A DNA stretch of 64,000 nt, taken from NCBI RefSeq assembly GCF_037975245.1, contig NC_092561.1, forward strand, positions 9,795,001 through 9,859,000. The letters are read 5' to 3'. The notes under the pieces are model-generated. The model saw only the letters and a program-made list of their open reading frames with translations. It was not told the origin of the DNA and made no database searches. This DNA is from Apostichopus japonicus. Taxonomy: Eukaryota; Echinodermata; Holothuroidea; Aspidochirotida; Stichopodidae. This document shows, one piece after another, positions 47,801 to 59,756 of the stretch; position 1 is the first letter of the stretch; the number at the start of each line of letters is the position of its first letter. The translations under genes were made by a program, and so were the position numbers.

Positions 47801-50756
47801 CTAAGTCTCTGTAGTGTTACCGCCGATCAGATTCGCAGCGTCGTAAGTAGATTCGTCGTATAAAACACCTGAAAAATATAAAAATGAAAAAGATTGACAT
47901 TATCGGTTAAAAGGTTTTAATAAAAACAGTTATTCCAGCTGCAATGATATTGTGTTTCATCGGCAAAGATTTCCGAGTGTTTGTTCAACGTTTACTGCAC
48001 TTACTGGGCTGGAAAATGGGGAATGAGAAGAGAATGTTTTTTGCTGAAGTACGCGCATATAATTCTAATATCATACTTAACGAAGTTATTATTTCCCACC
48101 GACCTTCATTTTTAGTGGTTCAGGGTCGAGCAAGTTGATCAATGTTGACTATTGAGTGCATATTTTGACTAACCTGTTGTTGTGTAACATTTTCTTTATC
48201 CCAAAAGGTGAGAATTTATTATATGTGAGTGTTCACAATGATGACTATTTCTACAGGGTAAATCCAGTCTTCTCCATGCAGTGAATGCGAACAGAATTAA
48301 CTCTTGCAGATTGAAACATTAAGTATGTTTGAATAAGCTAAATTGAACTGAAGTCACTTTTGATGACAGTAATCTATTTGCGTTCTTAAAAAAAGGTAAA
48401 GCCTCAGTTAAAAGGTGTGAAAGTTAGAAAAACTTGTCTTATGTCAAAACCAAAAAAAGAAAGCTCGCCAAAACAAAATCTAGAACCGTCTAATTATGAG
48501 AGTTTATATTTTACCATCTACCGTAAATGATCCCATAACTATATTTAGATTTCACGTGGTACAAACAGTCGTGATAAAAAAGATTATGATAAAGGTTATG
48601 AGATGGTAACGGTGGACTTGTTACTGGAATTGATGATGGATGATGATGGTTGTGATGGTAGTGGTTGTGATGGTGGTGGTTGTGGTTGTGATGGTGACAG
48701 TTGTGTTGGTACTATTATTCATTACGTTGTACATAGATACCTGCAATACACGCTGTCATGAAACATGCGATAGAACCAGCAATCAACGACCGCAATGCGA
48801 CCGACGCGAGGTCACCTCTTCTCTCTGGCGCCATTGGTGTAAGCCCGCCCAACAAGATACCGATGGAGCTAAAGTTTGAAAATCCACACAAGGCGTACGT
48901 GGCAATTATTTCAGATCGAATCTAAAAGAAAACACGACGCAAAAGAAAACAGATCAATCTCGCATAATCATCCGTCTTTCCATGCATCCATCTTAACTTT
49001 TAACTTTGTATGGAACATGTGTTTACTTCATTAGATTACAGTTCGCTTACATTAAAAGATTATTCCAGTCGCATTTCTTTCTATATATAATGAGTAGAAC
49101 TTTTTTTTTCATAAATCACAATCATTAATTTCGTTCACGTTGGAACAACTGCAGCATGTTCGTAACAAATATATATCGGCTTAAACACACTTTTAACATA
49201 TCGTTTTCAGAAGGTATTCATTTTCATGAAGTATTCACGATAATTATTAACCATGTACCATTTGATGAATAGATAGGAGCGGGGGAGGGGAGTGGGGGTG
49301 ATTATGAGACCACTGTGGTTAAACACTGAAAAGAAGCGAGTATTCTTTACTACAAAATGTGAATGGGACAATAAATTGGTTTATACATTGAGCAAAGAGT
49401 TATATTGTTCAAACCATTACTTATATAGTGATGAATTTATATGACCATGTCTTTTTCATTTCACTATGTGTTGCTGTGCTACTTACATCAGAGACAATCG
49501 GTAGCCGACAGCTCGTCAACATTTCTGTTGTCTGAATTGCATATTCAAACATCATGCTGAAACTAATTCTCTGTGTATTCTGTGCCACAATTTCCAGTAT
49601 TTGTTTTCAATGTAAACAGCAATTTCTAGTCACAAAATGTTTTACTTTCTCAAGGCAAAGGCACTTTTTTTACATAGGACCTCATCAAATGGTACATTCC
49701 AATCGAAAACATGGAAAATGGGTAAAAGGATGATTAACATGTGTGTTCGAGATATGTTAGATTGCAGGGCCAGTGCAGGGGTTGGGGATGGGCCTTGACC
49801 GGACCTGTTGGACTCGTGACGATAAGTCGTATTATGATTTGCTTTCTCGCTTCAACAAGAACGACGTAACACTCGTACCTTTCAATGCACTTCTTACTTG
49901 TGTTCAAAACGAAGTAACACTCGCACCTTTCAATGCACTTCTTACTTGTGTTCAAAACGAAGTAACACTCATACCTGTCAATGCAATTCTTACTTGTGTT
50001 AAACATGTGAACATCCAGTGACAAGGGAATCAACCGATATTGGCACTTTATTGTAGTAATGAAATGCTACTAACTGCAAAAACAGAATTGATTTAAGACC
50101 ATATCCGATCATTTGGTTATGGCAATAACGTTATTTACAAACTCAATATCTTAGTTTAACACAGAAGGCGTAATGCAGGCAACTAGTTCGAAGAAATCTC
50201 AGTTTCGTCGGCCTGGTTACAATAAATCAGATATACTTTACCGACATATAGTCTCCACTTTCATTTTGACGGTTTGCAATGTATTCCGCTAGTTTTCCAT
50301 ACGCAACGAATTCATTCAAAAACGTCTTGTAGCCAACTAATTCCGCAACGATACGGCAGTCCTTTACTTCAACACCCATGAGAAGTGCCAGAGGTACAAA
50401 TACGTATGAACAGATAAACTGTGAGGAAAGTAGAACACTTGAAAACATATATATGTATGAAGAAAAGGAAGACAGAAATGTTTGTATTATTTCAAAGAAA
50501 GTTCGAGGTGATAAACTGCACTATTGTGAATTATAATTGGAGTGTTAGCTCAGTGGTGCCGGTGCCTTCCAATCATAAGGTCCCCTGTTCGAGTCACTCC
50601 TGTTCGATTAACGTATGTCGTCCAGTTACAGAGTTGTTGACAATTGACAATTCATAATCATGGACGTTAAATATGAATGTATGAGACTGACTTCGGTCAG
50701 CTTAGGGCTTTGATAAGCCAATGAGGCTTCTTCGCGAGTTCCTGCTTGCAGGAGGA

Positions 50757-50798
<42 letters not shown>

Positions 50799-51640
50799 TA
50801 AAGAATCCAATATATCTTGTTTTTGATTGGTGTATGACCGATATGAAGACGATAGTCGGTAATCGATTGGCAAAAAAAATATCGATAATCGTTCTAAAAA
50901 TGGTTCTATTTCATTGTTACCTTGTTCAAAGTGTTGTGGAAACATGGTGGCGTGGGCGGAGGTGAGGGTCTCTTTCACTCAATCCATCCATCCATCCATC
51001 CATCCATCCATCCATCCATCCATCCATCCATCCATCCATCCATCCATCCATCCATCCATCCATCCATCCATCCATCCATCCATCCATCCATCCATCCATC
51101 CATCCATCCATCCATCCATCCATCCATCCATCCATCCATCCATCCATCCATCCATCCATCCATCCATCCATCCATCCATCCATCCATCCATCCATCCATC
51201 CATCCATCCATCCATCCATCCATCCATCCATCCATCCATCCATCCATCCATCCATCCATCCATCCATCCATCCATCCATCCATCCATCCATCCATCCATC
51301 CATCCATCCATCCATCCATCCATCCATCCATCCATCCATCCATCCATCCATCCATCCATCCATCCATCCATCCATCCATCCATCCATCCATCCATCCATC
51401 CATCCATCCATCCATCCATCCATCCATCCATCCATCCATCCATCCATCCATCCATCCATCCATCCATCCATCCATCCATCCATCCATCCATCCATCCATC
51501 CATCCATCCATCCATCCATCCATCCATCCATCCATCCATCCATCCATCCATCCATCCATCCATCCATCCATCCATCCATCCATCCATCCATCCATCCATC
51601 CATCCATCCATCCATCCATCCATCCATCATTCATTCATTC

Positions 51641-51672
<32 letters not shown>

Positions 51673-54600
51673 CATCCATCCATCTATCCATCTATCTATC
51701 CATCCATCAATCATTCAATCAATCCATCCATCCATCCATCCATCCATCCATCCATTCATTCATCTACCAATCAATCAATCAATCAATTGTCCCTCCACAG
51801 TATGTTCCAATCTTTGTGATATAACATATCTATGTCATATTGTTTTCTGTCAATTTTCAGTTTCTTCTTTGATGTATAATATCTCTTCGTAAGGTTTGAT
51901 AGTAACGATTAATTGGTTGAAATAAAATAAAATTAGAACTGATGTGACGTACTCTGGACAACATTACTGCTGCTTACTAAACCTGATGTTCAACGTACAT
52001 TTCAATGGACCTGGTCAAGTTAAACATTTGAAATACAAAACTTTTGCAAAGTCATTCTTACATTCTGACAGCTATAAACTACAGATTTGCAGTTTGATAT
52101 CCTTTTCTGTCAGCTTCTTGACTCTGCCCACAAATAACTGGAACATTTATGTAGTAATAACCCCGTCCCGGTGTCTGATGAGAAGTAAGACTAAGGTATT
52201 AGCATTTTTATAAGAAAAAAAACTTGGCTTCTAAAAGGGGTTCCCGCCGGGACTGTTCTTGTCAGGGCCCCACCTGGAACTCGACCCCCACACCCAGTTG
52301 CTACATCCCACATATGGACGTCTGTCGAAAGGAATTGATATTGTTTGGTGTATCAATTAGAACCATTTGGTCATAAAACCATCGTAACTAACCTCAAATG
52401 AGAGTTCGTCCCAACCTAAGAGACCTCCGATGTATCCCAGAATGCCATTCATCAAAGCCAGCAGTGCGATGAATGCAATCAAGTTACCGGCGATGTTAAG
52501 GGCTAATGGTATGGCGGTATAAGCACCGTATGAAGCAGCTTCAATGATATTCCTTTGTTCTCTGTAGATTTGGAGATAACGCAACTTTATAGGACGAGAA
52601 TAATTTACCTTGCAAGGGTTGTCGATGGCATTATTCGCTCAAAATAAGACATTTTTTGACACTGTTTGGATGATATACTAAACGTATATATCGATGTAAG
52701 CTCCGATATGAGCTTTAACGACATTCATTTGTTATTATAATAATAATAATAATAATATACAATCCTTATAAAGCGCTTTCCATGAAATCTCAAAGCGCTG
52801 TACAGCATAACTTTCTAAAGCTTAAAATTATAATAAAATGCACAATAGCATGAAGAGAGGTAAGACAATAAAAAACATAAAAGAATAAATCACTCTAAGC
52901 AATTAAAAAATAAGTCTTCAAATTCTACTTAAAACATTAAGATTGTTCAAATTGCGGAGATCTGAAGGTACAATGTTAAAGCCTAAAATTATAATTAATT
53001 GCACAATAGCATGAAGAGAGGTAAGATAATAAAAAACATATAAGAATAAATCACTCTTAGCATTTAAACAAATAAGTCTTCAAATTCTTCCTAAAAATGT
53101 TAAGATTGTTCAAATTGCGGAGATTTGAAGTTAGGCTGTTCCAAACAACCGGAGCAGCGACAGAAAACCGTCTTCCTCTGTAGAACTTGGTCCTCGAGTT
53201 GTGGGTGACGTAGAAGTAGTTCGGACGATGAGCGGAGAGACCTATCATTATAGGTATATTAGATAACACCAGTGATATTAATATGTTAAATTTCAACATT
53301 TGTTTAGATGATAATCTCAAGGGTCAACACACAAAGAAATGTCATCTAAGTTCTTTAGAGGCACTAACAGTAACGACCATATACAAACCAAGCGGTAGCT
53401 TTAGCATGCCACCATTTTATCGTTCTAATTGGGCTGTATTGGTAAAGGTGTTTAACTTTAAGCCTCACGGTAAGAAATATCATGAATGAAGTAATACAGA
53501 TTAAAAGCATGAACGACACTACAGTGAAGGTGCCTCATTAGCCACGGAAAATGTCGTCAATTTCTTTCTAATCTTTCTTTAAGTATTTCCCAATTGCACC
53601 AGCTGCATTGCATTAGATCCTGGTAGAGTAACCAACGAATTACTTATTTACTCCCCCGACCAAATAGAGAGAGAAAAAACGGAAAATTATGACTAAAGAT
53701 GATCCATAAACTCATTCTAATTGATACTTTCAGACTTGGTGAACAAGTTGGAGTGGTAATTAACAACTTCCATATTACTGTGGCCAAACAAGAACTGAAC
53801 AACAAACTAAAAATGGATGAATCAGACTTTTATATATTTGTATATTTCGACAAAATTGAAGTCACATTGCAATTCTTTACCCTTTTGGTAGGTCCATTTT
53901 GTCAACATCTGCATGCCGCGACTTCTCAGTTTCCGGATAGAAGAGTTTAGAAATAGCTAGAGCCGCTGGAGCAGACATCACAGATGCGGACAATAGATGA
54001 GAAGCACTAATTCCAAAAGAGACGAAGGCGCCCAGGAGCCCGCCAGCAATCGTTGCAAACCCACCGGTCATAACGGCATGGAGTTCTGACTTGGTCATAT
54101 CTTTTATCATTGGTCGTATCAGTAAAGGCGCTTCCGTCTGCAAAATAAGAACTACCGTGTTAAAGCAGCTGGTTTCATAACGAACATTTTACTCACTCGG
54201 AGTCGCTATAGTTGTGCAATACCGAAGTGATGCACTAAGAGTGGGGGTGGGGGTGTGGAGGGGTTCCATGCTAGAGACGATAAAACGAATATTTTGAACA
54301 AACAAAAGTAAATATTAAGACACATTCACTAAAGAATGAGAATTCCAAAACATAATAAGTTCAACGCTTTTCTGAATGTTTTTCACATTTCGCATCTTAG
54401 CCACCTTACAATAATAGGGAAACTATCGGACTTGGATGAATGTTAAAATTCATTATTAGACAAGCAAAACATAAGCAAACCATCTCATGATAATGTCACC
54501 TCTGAATAAAGAGAGGGTTAGTCCCATGTTGCAAACTTCAAAACTTAAAAGGGTTTACATAGTTGTCGTAGTAAGAACGAAATATTTCCGAATAGTTAAT

Positions 54601-57600
54601 GTTCAATTTCAATTTGTAGCCTAATAACTTCAATCTTAACGAGGTGAATTACTTTTTCGTAGGAAAGGAATTAATAAGACAGAGAGCATGTGTCTCGTTT
54701 GACTTTGAAATATATAATTATATATATTTTACTACTTGGCATAATAATTTTAAATGTCTTCTTTTATCTTTGAAGCTGACATGTTCTTTTATTTATGTCA
54801 GCCTTTTGGAATATTATTTTCGAATGCAATTCGAATGCACTAATCTTCCAATTGTTGCTTATACTATCATAAATCTGGGGGACCAGTTTAAAAGATAAGG
54901 CTTCAGCAGCTGCAAAATGTGCTCCAGCAAGGCTGAATCAATGTCAAACAATAGAGATTATTGCGGCAGACAAGCAGCGCCTATTATGTAAAACTGTACG
55001 GCACAAAATATTACATCCTGCAAGATTTACAACCTGCATGGCTCACCGGGGATATACTGCAGCCTCCTCAGGGCTCTATTTTGGACACAGTACCTAAGAC
55101 GAAGAAGGTGACGGTGGTTATTGGGGGGGGGGGGAGGGAGGGGAATATTATTATCCTTTTGAATGACCAAAACTGTTTACCCCTCCAACAAAGATGTTGC
55201 CAGCAGCATTCAAGGATTCAGGGCCTGATGTCTGCATTGTTTTCTGCATCAGCCATGCAATCTTTTTGATGATTACTTGCATGACCCCCAAGTAATAGAG
55301 AACAGATATCACGGTACTGAAGTATATCACAACAGGCAACACCTACAAAAAGAAAATGCTCTTTAAGAATTGATCATAAAGTTCCGCCGTTATACTTCAT
55401 AACATTATACATTTTCATGGCTAATCCTATTCTTCGTCGTTCGTTTTAATTGGTTCCTAAATGTTCAACGATAACATTCAAACGAAATAGTTGATTGAAC
55501 ACTACTGTACGTTTGGATGAGTTCCTTAAAATACATATACGATTTAAGTCATTTTCCAATTCCACAGTGACTAGAATTCCGTAAGTCTATAATGTCAACG
55601 TTCTACGAAAATAGAATACGGTAAAGGTGGCTCTTACTTTGAAAGCGAAGAAATGGTCCTGATAACTATCCCCGAATACAAACTTGGCTCCTTCATCAGA
55701 AAAGTCGAGAAATATTTGGACGACGTCTCCCAACCATTGGAAAGCTCGAAAACCTACTTGGGTTCGGAGAATGACTAATCCAAAAATGAATTGCAACGCG
55801 CAACCCCATAGGACTGGTCTCCACTTAACCTAACATGCACGGGGAGAAGAAAAGAGAAAAACGTTGTTTCGATTAAACAGAAATATAGAATCGTTCTCGA
55901 TACGTGTTACATGTGTGAAAAGCTACGTGAAACATGCACGGCATCCTCGATCAACAAGCAATAGCAATCAAAGAACAATTCGAACTGTCTGTATGCTTCG
56001 AACAGGAATAACGAACAACATATGTCTTGCAGGGGCATGTTCCGGAAAGGGTGTACGCCGGGCACGGGTCTCACATTATGAATTGTTTTGTTTTAAAGCA
56101 AAGTACATTTCCCAGCTGGAAAACTTTACCATGCTTCTCGTGCGGGCCATTTCTCACTTGTTGCCGATGTTTTCTTCTGTATTAATGTCGGTAACTAGCA
56201 AAAATATAGCCGCTACGGTCTCGTCTTTGGAGAACTGGGTTCGTCATTTTTTTTGTTCATATCATAATAACAAGAAGACTTTATAAGATCAGCTATAATA
56301 AAGATATTATCTCATTGATTTTTAGAGAAGCTTGGTATATAAACTCACTTGTCTGGGATATTTGGACGTCACGTAAGTAATGAGAATGAGGACAACTAGG
56401 CCACCAGCAGATACGAGTTGTTTGGGGTTTTCAAGACGAAGTACAACCACTACAGCAATAACAATAATCAGAAAGACAAAACAGAGGGTCCTGACGAAGA
56501 GAAGAATGAATAAAACAAAAAACGATGAATTTAATGAGAAGAATTTGACTTTACATAATTTTTAATATTATTTTAGGCGTTACTTAAATTTTAATAATTT
56601 ATACAGTCACGTACTTTAATTTGCATAAATTGCATATCTAGAGTAAGAAAATACATCTTGCTTACTGTTCAGTTTTTGGAGATCCGTACAGTTGCCATAC
56701 TGTACAGATTAAGTCCAATCCCCTTAAATAAAAAAAATAAAAAAGATCTGTGCCATGGGATGGTAATTATGCAGTGATTGGGATAAGATAGAAGTGTTTT
56801 AGTACAATAGCCCGGCCTTTATATTACCCAGAAAAATATCTTCAGTACCATCTGATATACAATTAATATACAATTAATACTGCCCATTGAACCCTGTGAT
56901 ATCGGACAGTACTCTATTCCAACCATTAATTAACTAAAGCAGTGAATTCCATTGATGAAAACAAACATATAAATGGCTACGAAATATATTTATATTGCCT
57001 TATTGTGATAGGCTATAGTTCAACTGTGGTACGTCGATTGTAAAAAAGTTGCACACCGTTCTATTAGTGTATTGGTGCAATTTTCGTGAGCGATTTTGGG
57101 TTAGCACAGTTACTACATGATATCCACAACAATTTAGCAGATTTAGCAGAGGAATACTTATACTTATATGAGTTTTTGGTAAACGCTCTATTCTTAATTG
57201 CCAAGACTATTTTCTTTCTCCTTTTGTTTTATCTCCTTTTTAGCCTGCTAAGAAAGAGCAAAAGGCAAGGAAAAGGGAGATGGGAAGAAACGAAATGACA
57301 CCTTTATCTCGCCTGTGTCTTATATTTTTCGTACAGAAGCAAGGACAAATTGATCAGAAATATTTTTTGCCAATCAAAACAATTTCTCAAATAGAAGCTG
57401 AGCTGTGCTTGGGCCGCTTTGTCAATCTGGTTTATTCTCCATATAATGAAATACTTTGAATCAATTTTATCAGTGGAATCTGCTGTTGAGTTCTCTTTAG
57501 TTCCGCTGACAAGCTGCGGTCTTTGAAATCACGGATAACTGTTTTGAGGAATCTCTGACGGACACTGCTGAGCAAATTACTTGCACATTCCCGAATTTAA

Positions 57601-59756
57601 CACATCCTGGAATTGTTTTCAATCTTGTCCGCTACACTAAGACTAGGCACTGAGCGTCAGTAAAATTACATCCAACTCTCCAATATACAATATACTGGAC
57701 CTGCGATTTGTCTCATTATTATTGAAGAAAAGAGATTTTTAAACATACTTTCACAATTAGCTCATAGATTGAGGTATACTACAGCGCTATACGAAAAGAT
57801 CTGTAAACAGGATAGATAACGTGCATTAGGACCGAGGACCGAGAGTGATATCTACGGCTCTGTTAGGCCATATGGGACAGTGCCCTCTGCGACAAAAAAA
57901 ATCCTAAAGATTCCCATCAGACTATATATAATACGCTTACGACGACGGACTCAAATACGTCTACCAAACAAATATTGCGATGCTTTTGAAATTTAATATT
58001 TCGATTTTTTTTTTTCAATCAGCACGCTTTGGCTTTTCATGTCGGATATGTTTGTCTCGACTTAGTGTTTAAATGAGATTTAATGGATACCCCATCCAAA
58101 AAAATCTTGATGCAACCTTTCATTACTATCGTCTCCATTACTAATTAAGAAGTAAAATTTGGTCTGTTTTACGTGGTCATATTGGGAATACATTTTTACC
58201 TTTGATGACGCTTGTTTCACTCTCCTTTTACCCGCTGGTACAAAGTTCTATCACACTTAATTTTAAACGTTTAAAGGAGCTGATAACTGCATAGCTTCGA
58301 ATAATCGGCTTACCATTTCACCTTGCTGCCCATGTTCTCCGAGATCATTGTAACAGGGCGTTGTAAGATGTTATTCCATATGGCATCTCCATGGAAATCT
58401 CTGATAAAGGTGTACACGGCAGCACATACTGCAAGGCCAGTCAAAATCAACATCACTTTGGCTTCCTCGAAATCTCTGCTGCATGCGTATGTCAGACCAG
58501 CCAGATAAAGCAGTAAGGCAAATAACAGAATCGCCCGTTTGACGACCACTTTATTCTCTGCCTTCAGTGTCGGCTGAATAACGCTATCGATGTACTAGGT
58601 TAATGTTAAAATGAAGAATAAAAAAAAAAACACTATTCCAATGAGTGTGAATTCATTCCTTAGAGTGTCGGATACGAAGATGGAGTGAATTCAGTCTTTT
58701 TTCAGATTGTAAATGAAGGATAACTTTTTGATAACAGATTTCGCCTTCGCATACCTCACCGTCTGCATGGGGCTTTGCTATATATCCGCTAAAATTGAAT
58801 TCTTCTAAGAATGTATTTCTATGTATTAAAACGCAAAGTTTAGTTCATGGAGAGTGAATTTAAAAGAAATGGGAATTAAAGACACGTTTCATTACAACTA
58901 ATAAGAAATATATCATTTTTGCAGTTTCAATGCTTTTGTTACATTTAAAGCCAATCATATTGAATTGTTTTCATCGCTAATCAAATACAATTTATATTGC
59001 TACATTATTATGGTAAATATTCGTGAAATTATTCACATACTCTCTAATTCCAAAGTGTGAGAAACTTATTGTTTTAGAGTGTCCAGTATGAAGACTATGT
59101 AGAAGAATCGTGAATTTTCCCCCTGTTTACAGAGCTGTTAAAGACATCATTTTGGAAGATTTCACTCTGAGAGAAAGACAGATCCAATATTCGAAAGAAT
59201 TAACATTGTGAACACTCTTAAAGAGTAATGTTTCACTCCTTGGAATTAAGATCGTCCATAACTATTTGCAAAATTGAGCCATGCGAAGTGAATTAATATT
59301 TTGTCTATTGACAATATATACACCGGTAATTCTACGAAAGTTAATATAAAAATGTCAACGTCATACATTTTGAAAGGTTAAGGAGGAGCAATTGGAGGAA
59401 ATGGAAGGAAGAAAAAACAGATGTGGAAGGGGACGGGCAAGAAAGGGGAGGGCAAGGAAGGCCAAGCGGTGGAAACGACTGTAAATTGAAATGTTGAACT
59501 ACATGCACGTTAACTTACCTTCCACATTATAAACTGTACACCGTGCTTGCCATCTTCACTATTTGTCCCGCAGTTGTCGCCAGCTCCAGGTGTTTTTTCT
59601 GGATCATTTCTCTCAACGTCGCTGAAGGTCATTTCTGGAGCAAAGCTTGGATTTTGAAATCCATCAACGTGCTTCCTAGTCGTACCGGGAAAGGTACCGT
59701 TAAGAAGAGTTTGAGGTGAGATAAGTAACAGAAGCCAGATCGTTAGTCATGGTCAT
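47801..59756 (-). CDS. SLC28/CNT concentrative nucleoside transporter, copy B, frameshifted exon 1, altered substrate site
   Basis: Exons: 59756-59519, 58594-58314, 56490-56349, 55829-55638, 55342-55181, 54137-53881, 52561-52393, 50418-50242, 48921-48741 and 47868-47801. Exons 3-10 have the same lengths and phases as copy A; exon 2 is 6 bp shorter, in frame. Exon 1 has 10 extra bases near 59706-59725, so the original ATGs (59756, 59750) hit TAA at 59700. An in-frame ATG at 59632 with a purine at -3 would give 580 aa and all predicted membrane segments. Exon 5 ends GNIFVGG instead of GNIFVGQ (two base changes, CAG to GGG), replacing the substrate-contacting Gln with Gly (G297). Exon 6 has AGGLLGAF against AGGVLGAF (L331). 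T298, E299, E475, N514 and S517 are kept. No other stops or splice defects were seen, so it is probably an expressed, diverged paralogue, though an early pseudogene remains possible. Confidence 0.87.
48636..48705. repeat. Short TGG/TTG minisatellite, copy B
   Basis: Contracted relative of the 270-bp array at 16868-17135, again just inside the last SLC28 intron. Confidence 0.8.
49870..50010 (+). repeat. Tandem repeat of about 57 bp, three units
   Basis: Units contain AACGAAGTAACACTC, then ACCTTTCAATGCACTTCTTA and CTTGTGTT, three times in a row. Copy A (about 17940-18045) has a looser two-unit version. It lies in the SLC28 copy B intron between exons 8 and 9. Frames through it are open but repetitive and not part of the transporter. 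Confidence 0.75.
50539..50760 (+). mobile_element. tRNA-derived SINE, copy-B-specific insertion
   Basis: The head begins GGAGTGTTAGCTCAGTGGT (A-box-like) and has a B-box-like GTTCGAGTC at about 50588. The body ends with the CCTGCTTGCAGG hairpin and an AT-repeat tail (50761-50798). Copy A at about 18825 shows the uninterrupted sequence. This is the same family as 13113-13350 but inserted in the opposite orientation and at another place. Confidence 0.85.
50761..50798. repeat. (AT)n tail of the SINE
   Basis: A pure TA array directly following the SINE 3' end, interpreted as its simple-repeat tail, possibly expanded after insertion. Confidence 0.85.
50982..51785. repeat. Giant (ATCC)n microsatellite with imperfect right flank
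   Basis: About 646 bases (50982-51627) of uninterrupted ATCC, roughly 160 units, followed by ATTC, AATC and mixed units to 51785. It lies in SLC28 copy B intron 7. Because the period is four bases, open frames of several hundred codons run through it on both strands; they are artefacts. Confidence 0.97.
52733..53243 (-). mobile_element. 3' end of a non-LTR retrotransposon, copy-B-specific
   Basis: On the minus strand an open frame (to 53057) ends with [15 protein letters not shown] and [12 protein letters not shown], the C-terminal signature of CR1/L2/Rex-like LINE polymerases. A 3' UTR follows, with GCGCTTTGAGATTTCATGGA and an ATT-repeat tail at 52736-52757. Copy A has no insertion (about 20465-20480). 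Within the UTR a segment of about 150 bases is tandemly duplicated (about 52819-52968 and 52981-53130). Confidence 0.85.

Noticed and set aside
50914-51824. Open frames of 214-301 codons on both strands
   Set aside because: They are the (ATCC)n array read in all frames (repeating IHPS or WMDG units); a four-base repeat without stops is open everywhere, and no complex protein sequence is present.
57086-57298. 70-codon frame with a membrane-like segment and basic tail in SLC28 copy B intron 2
   Set aside because: It lacks an ATG, and the matching copy A sequence (about 25597-25795) has two in-frame stops, so it is not conserved coding sequence.
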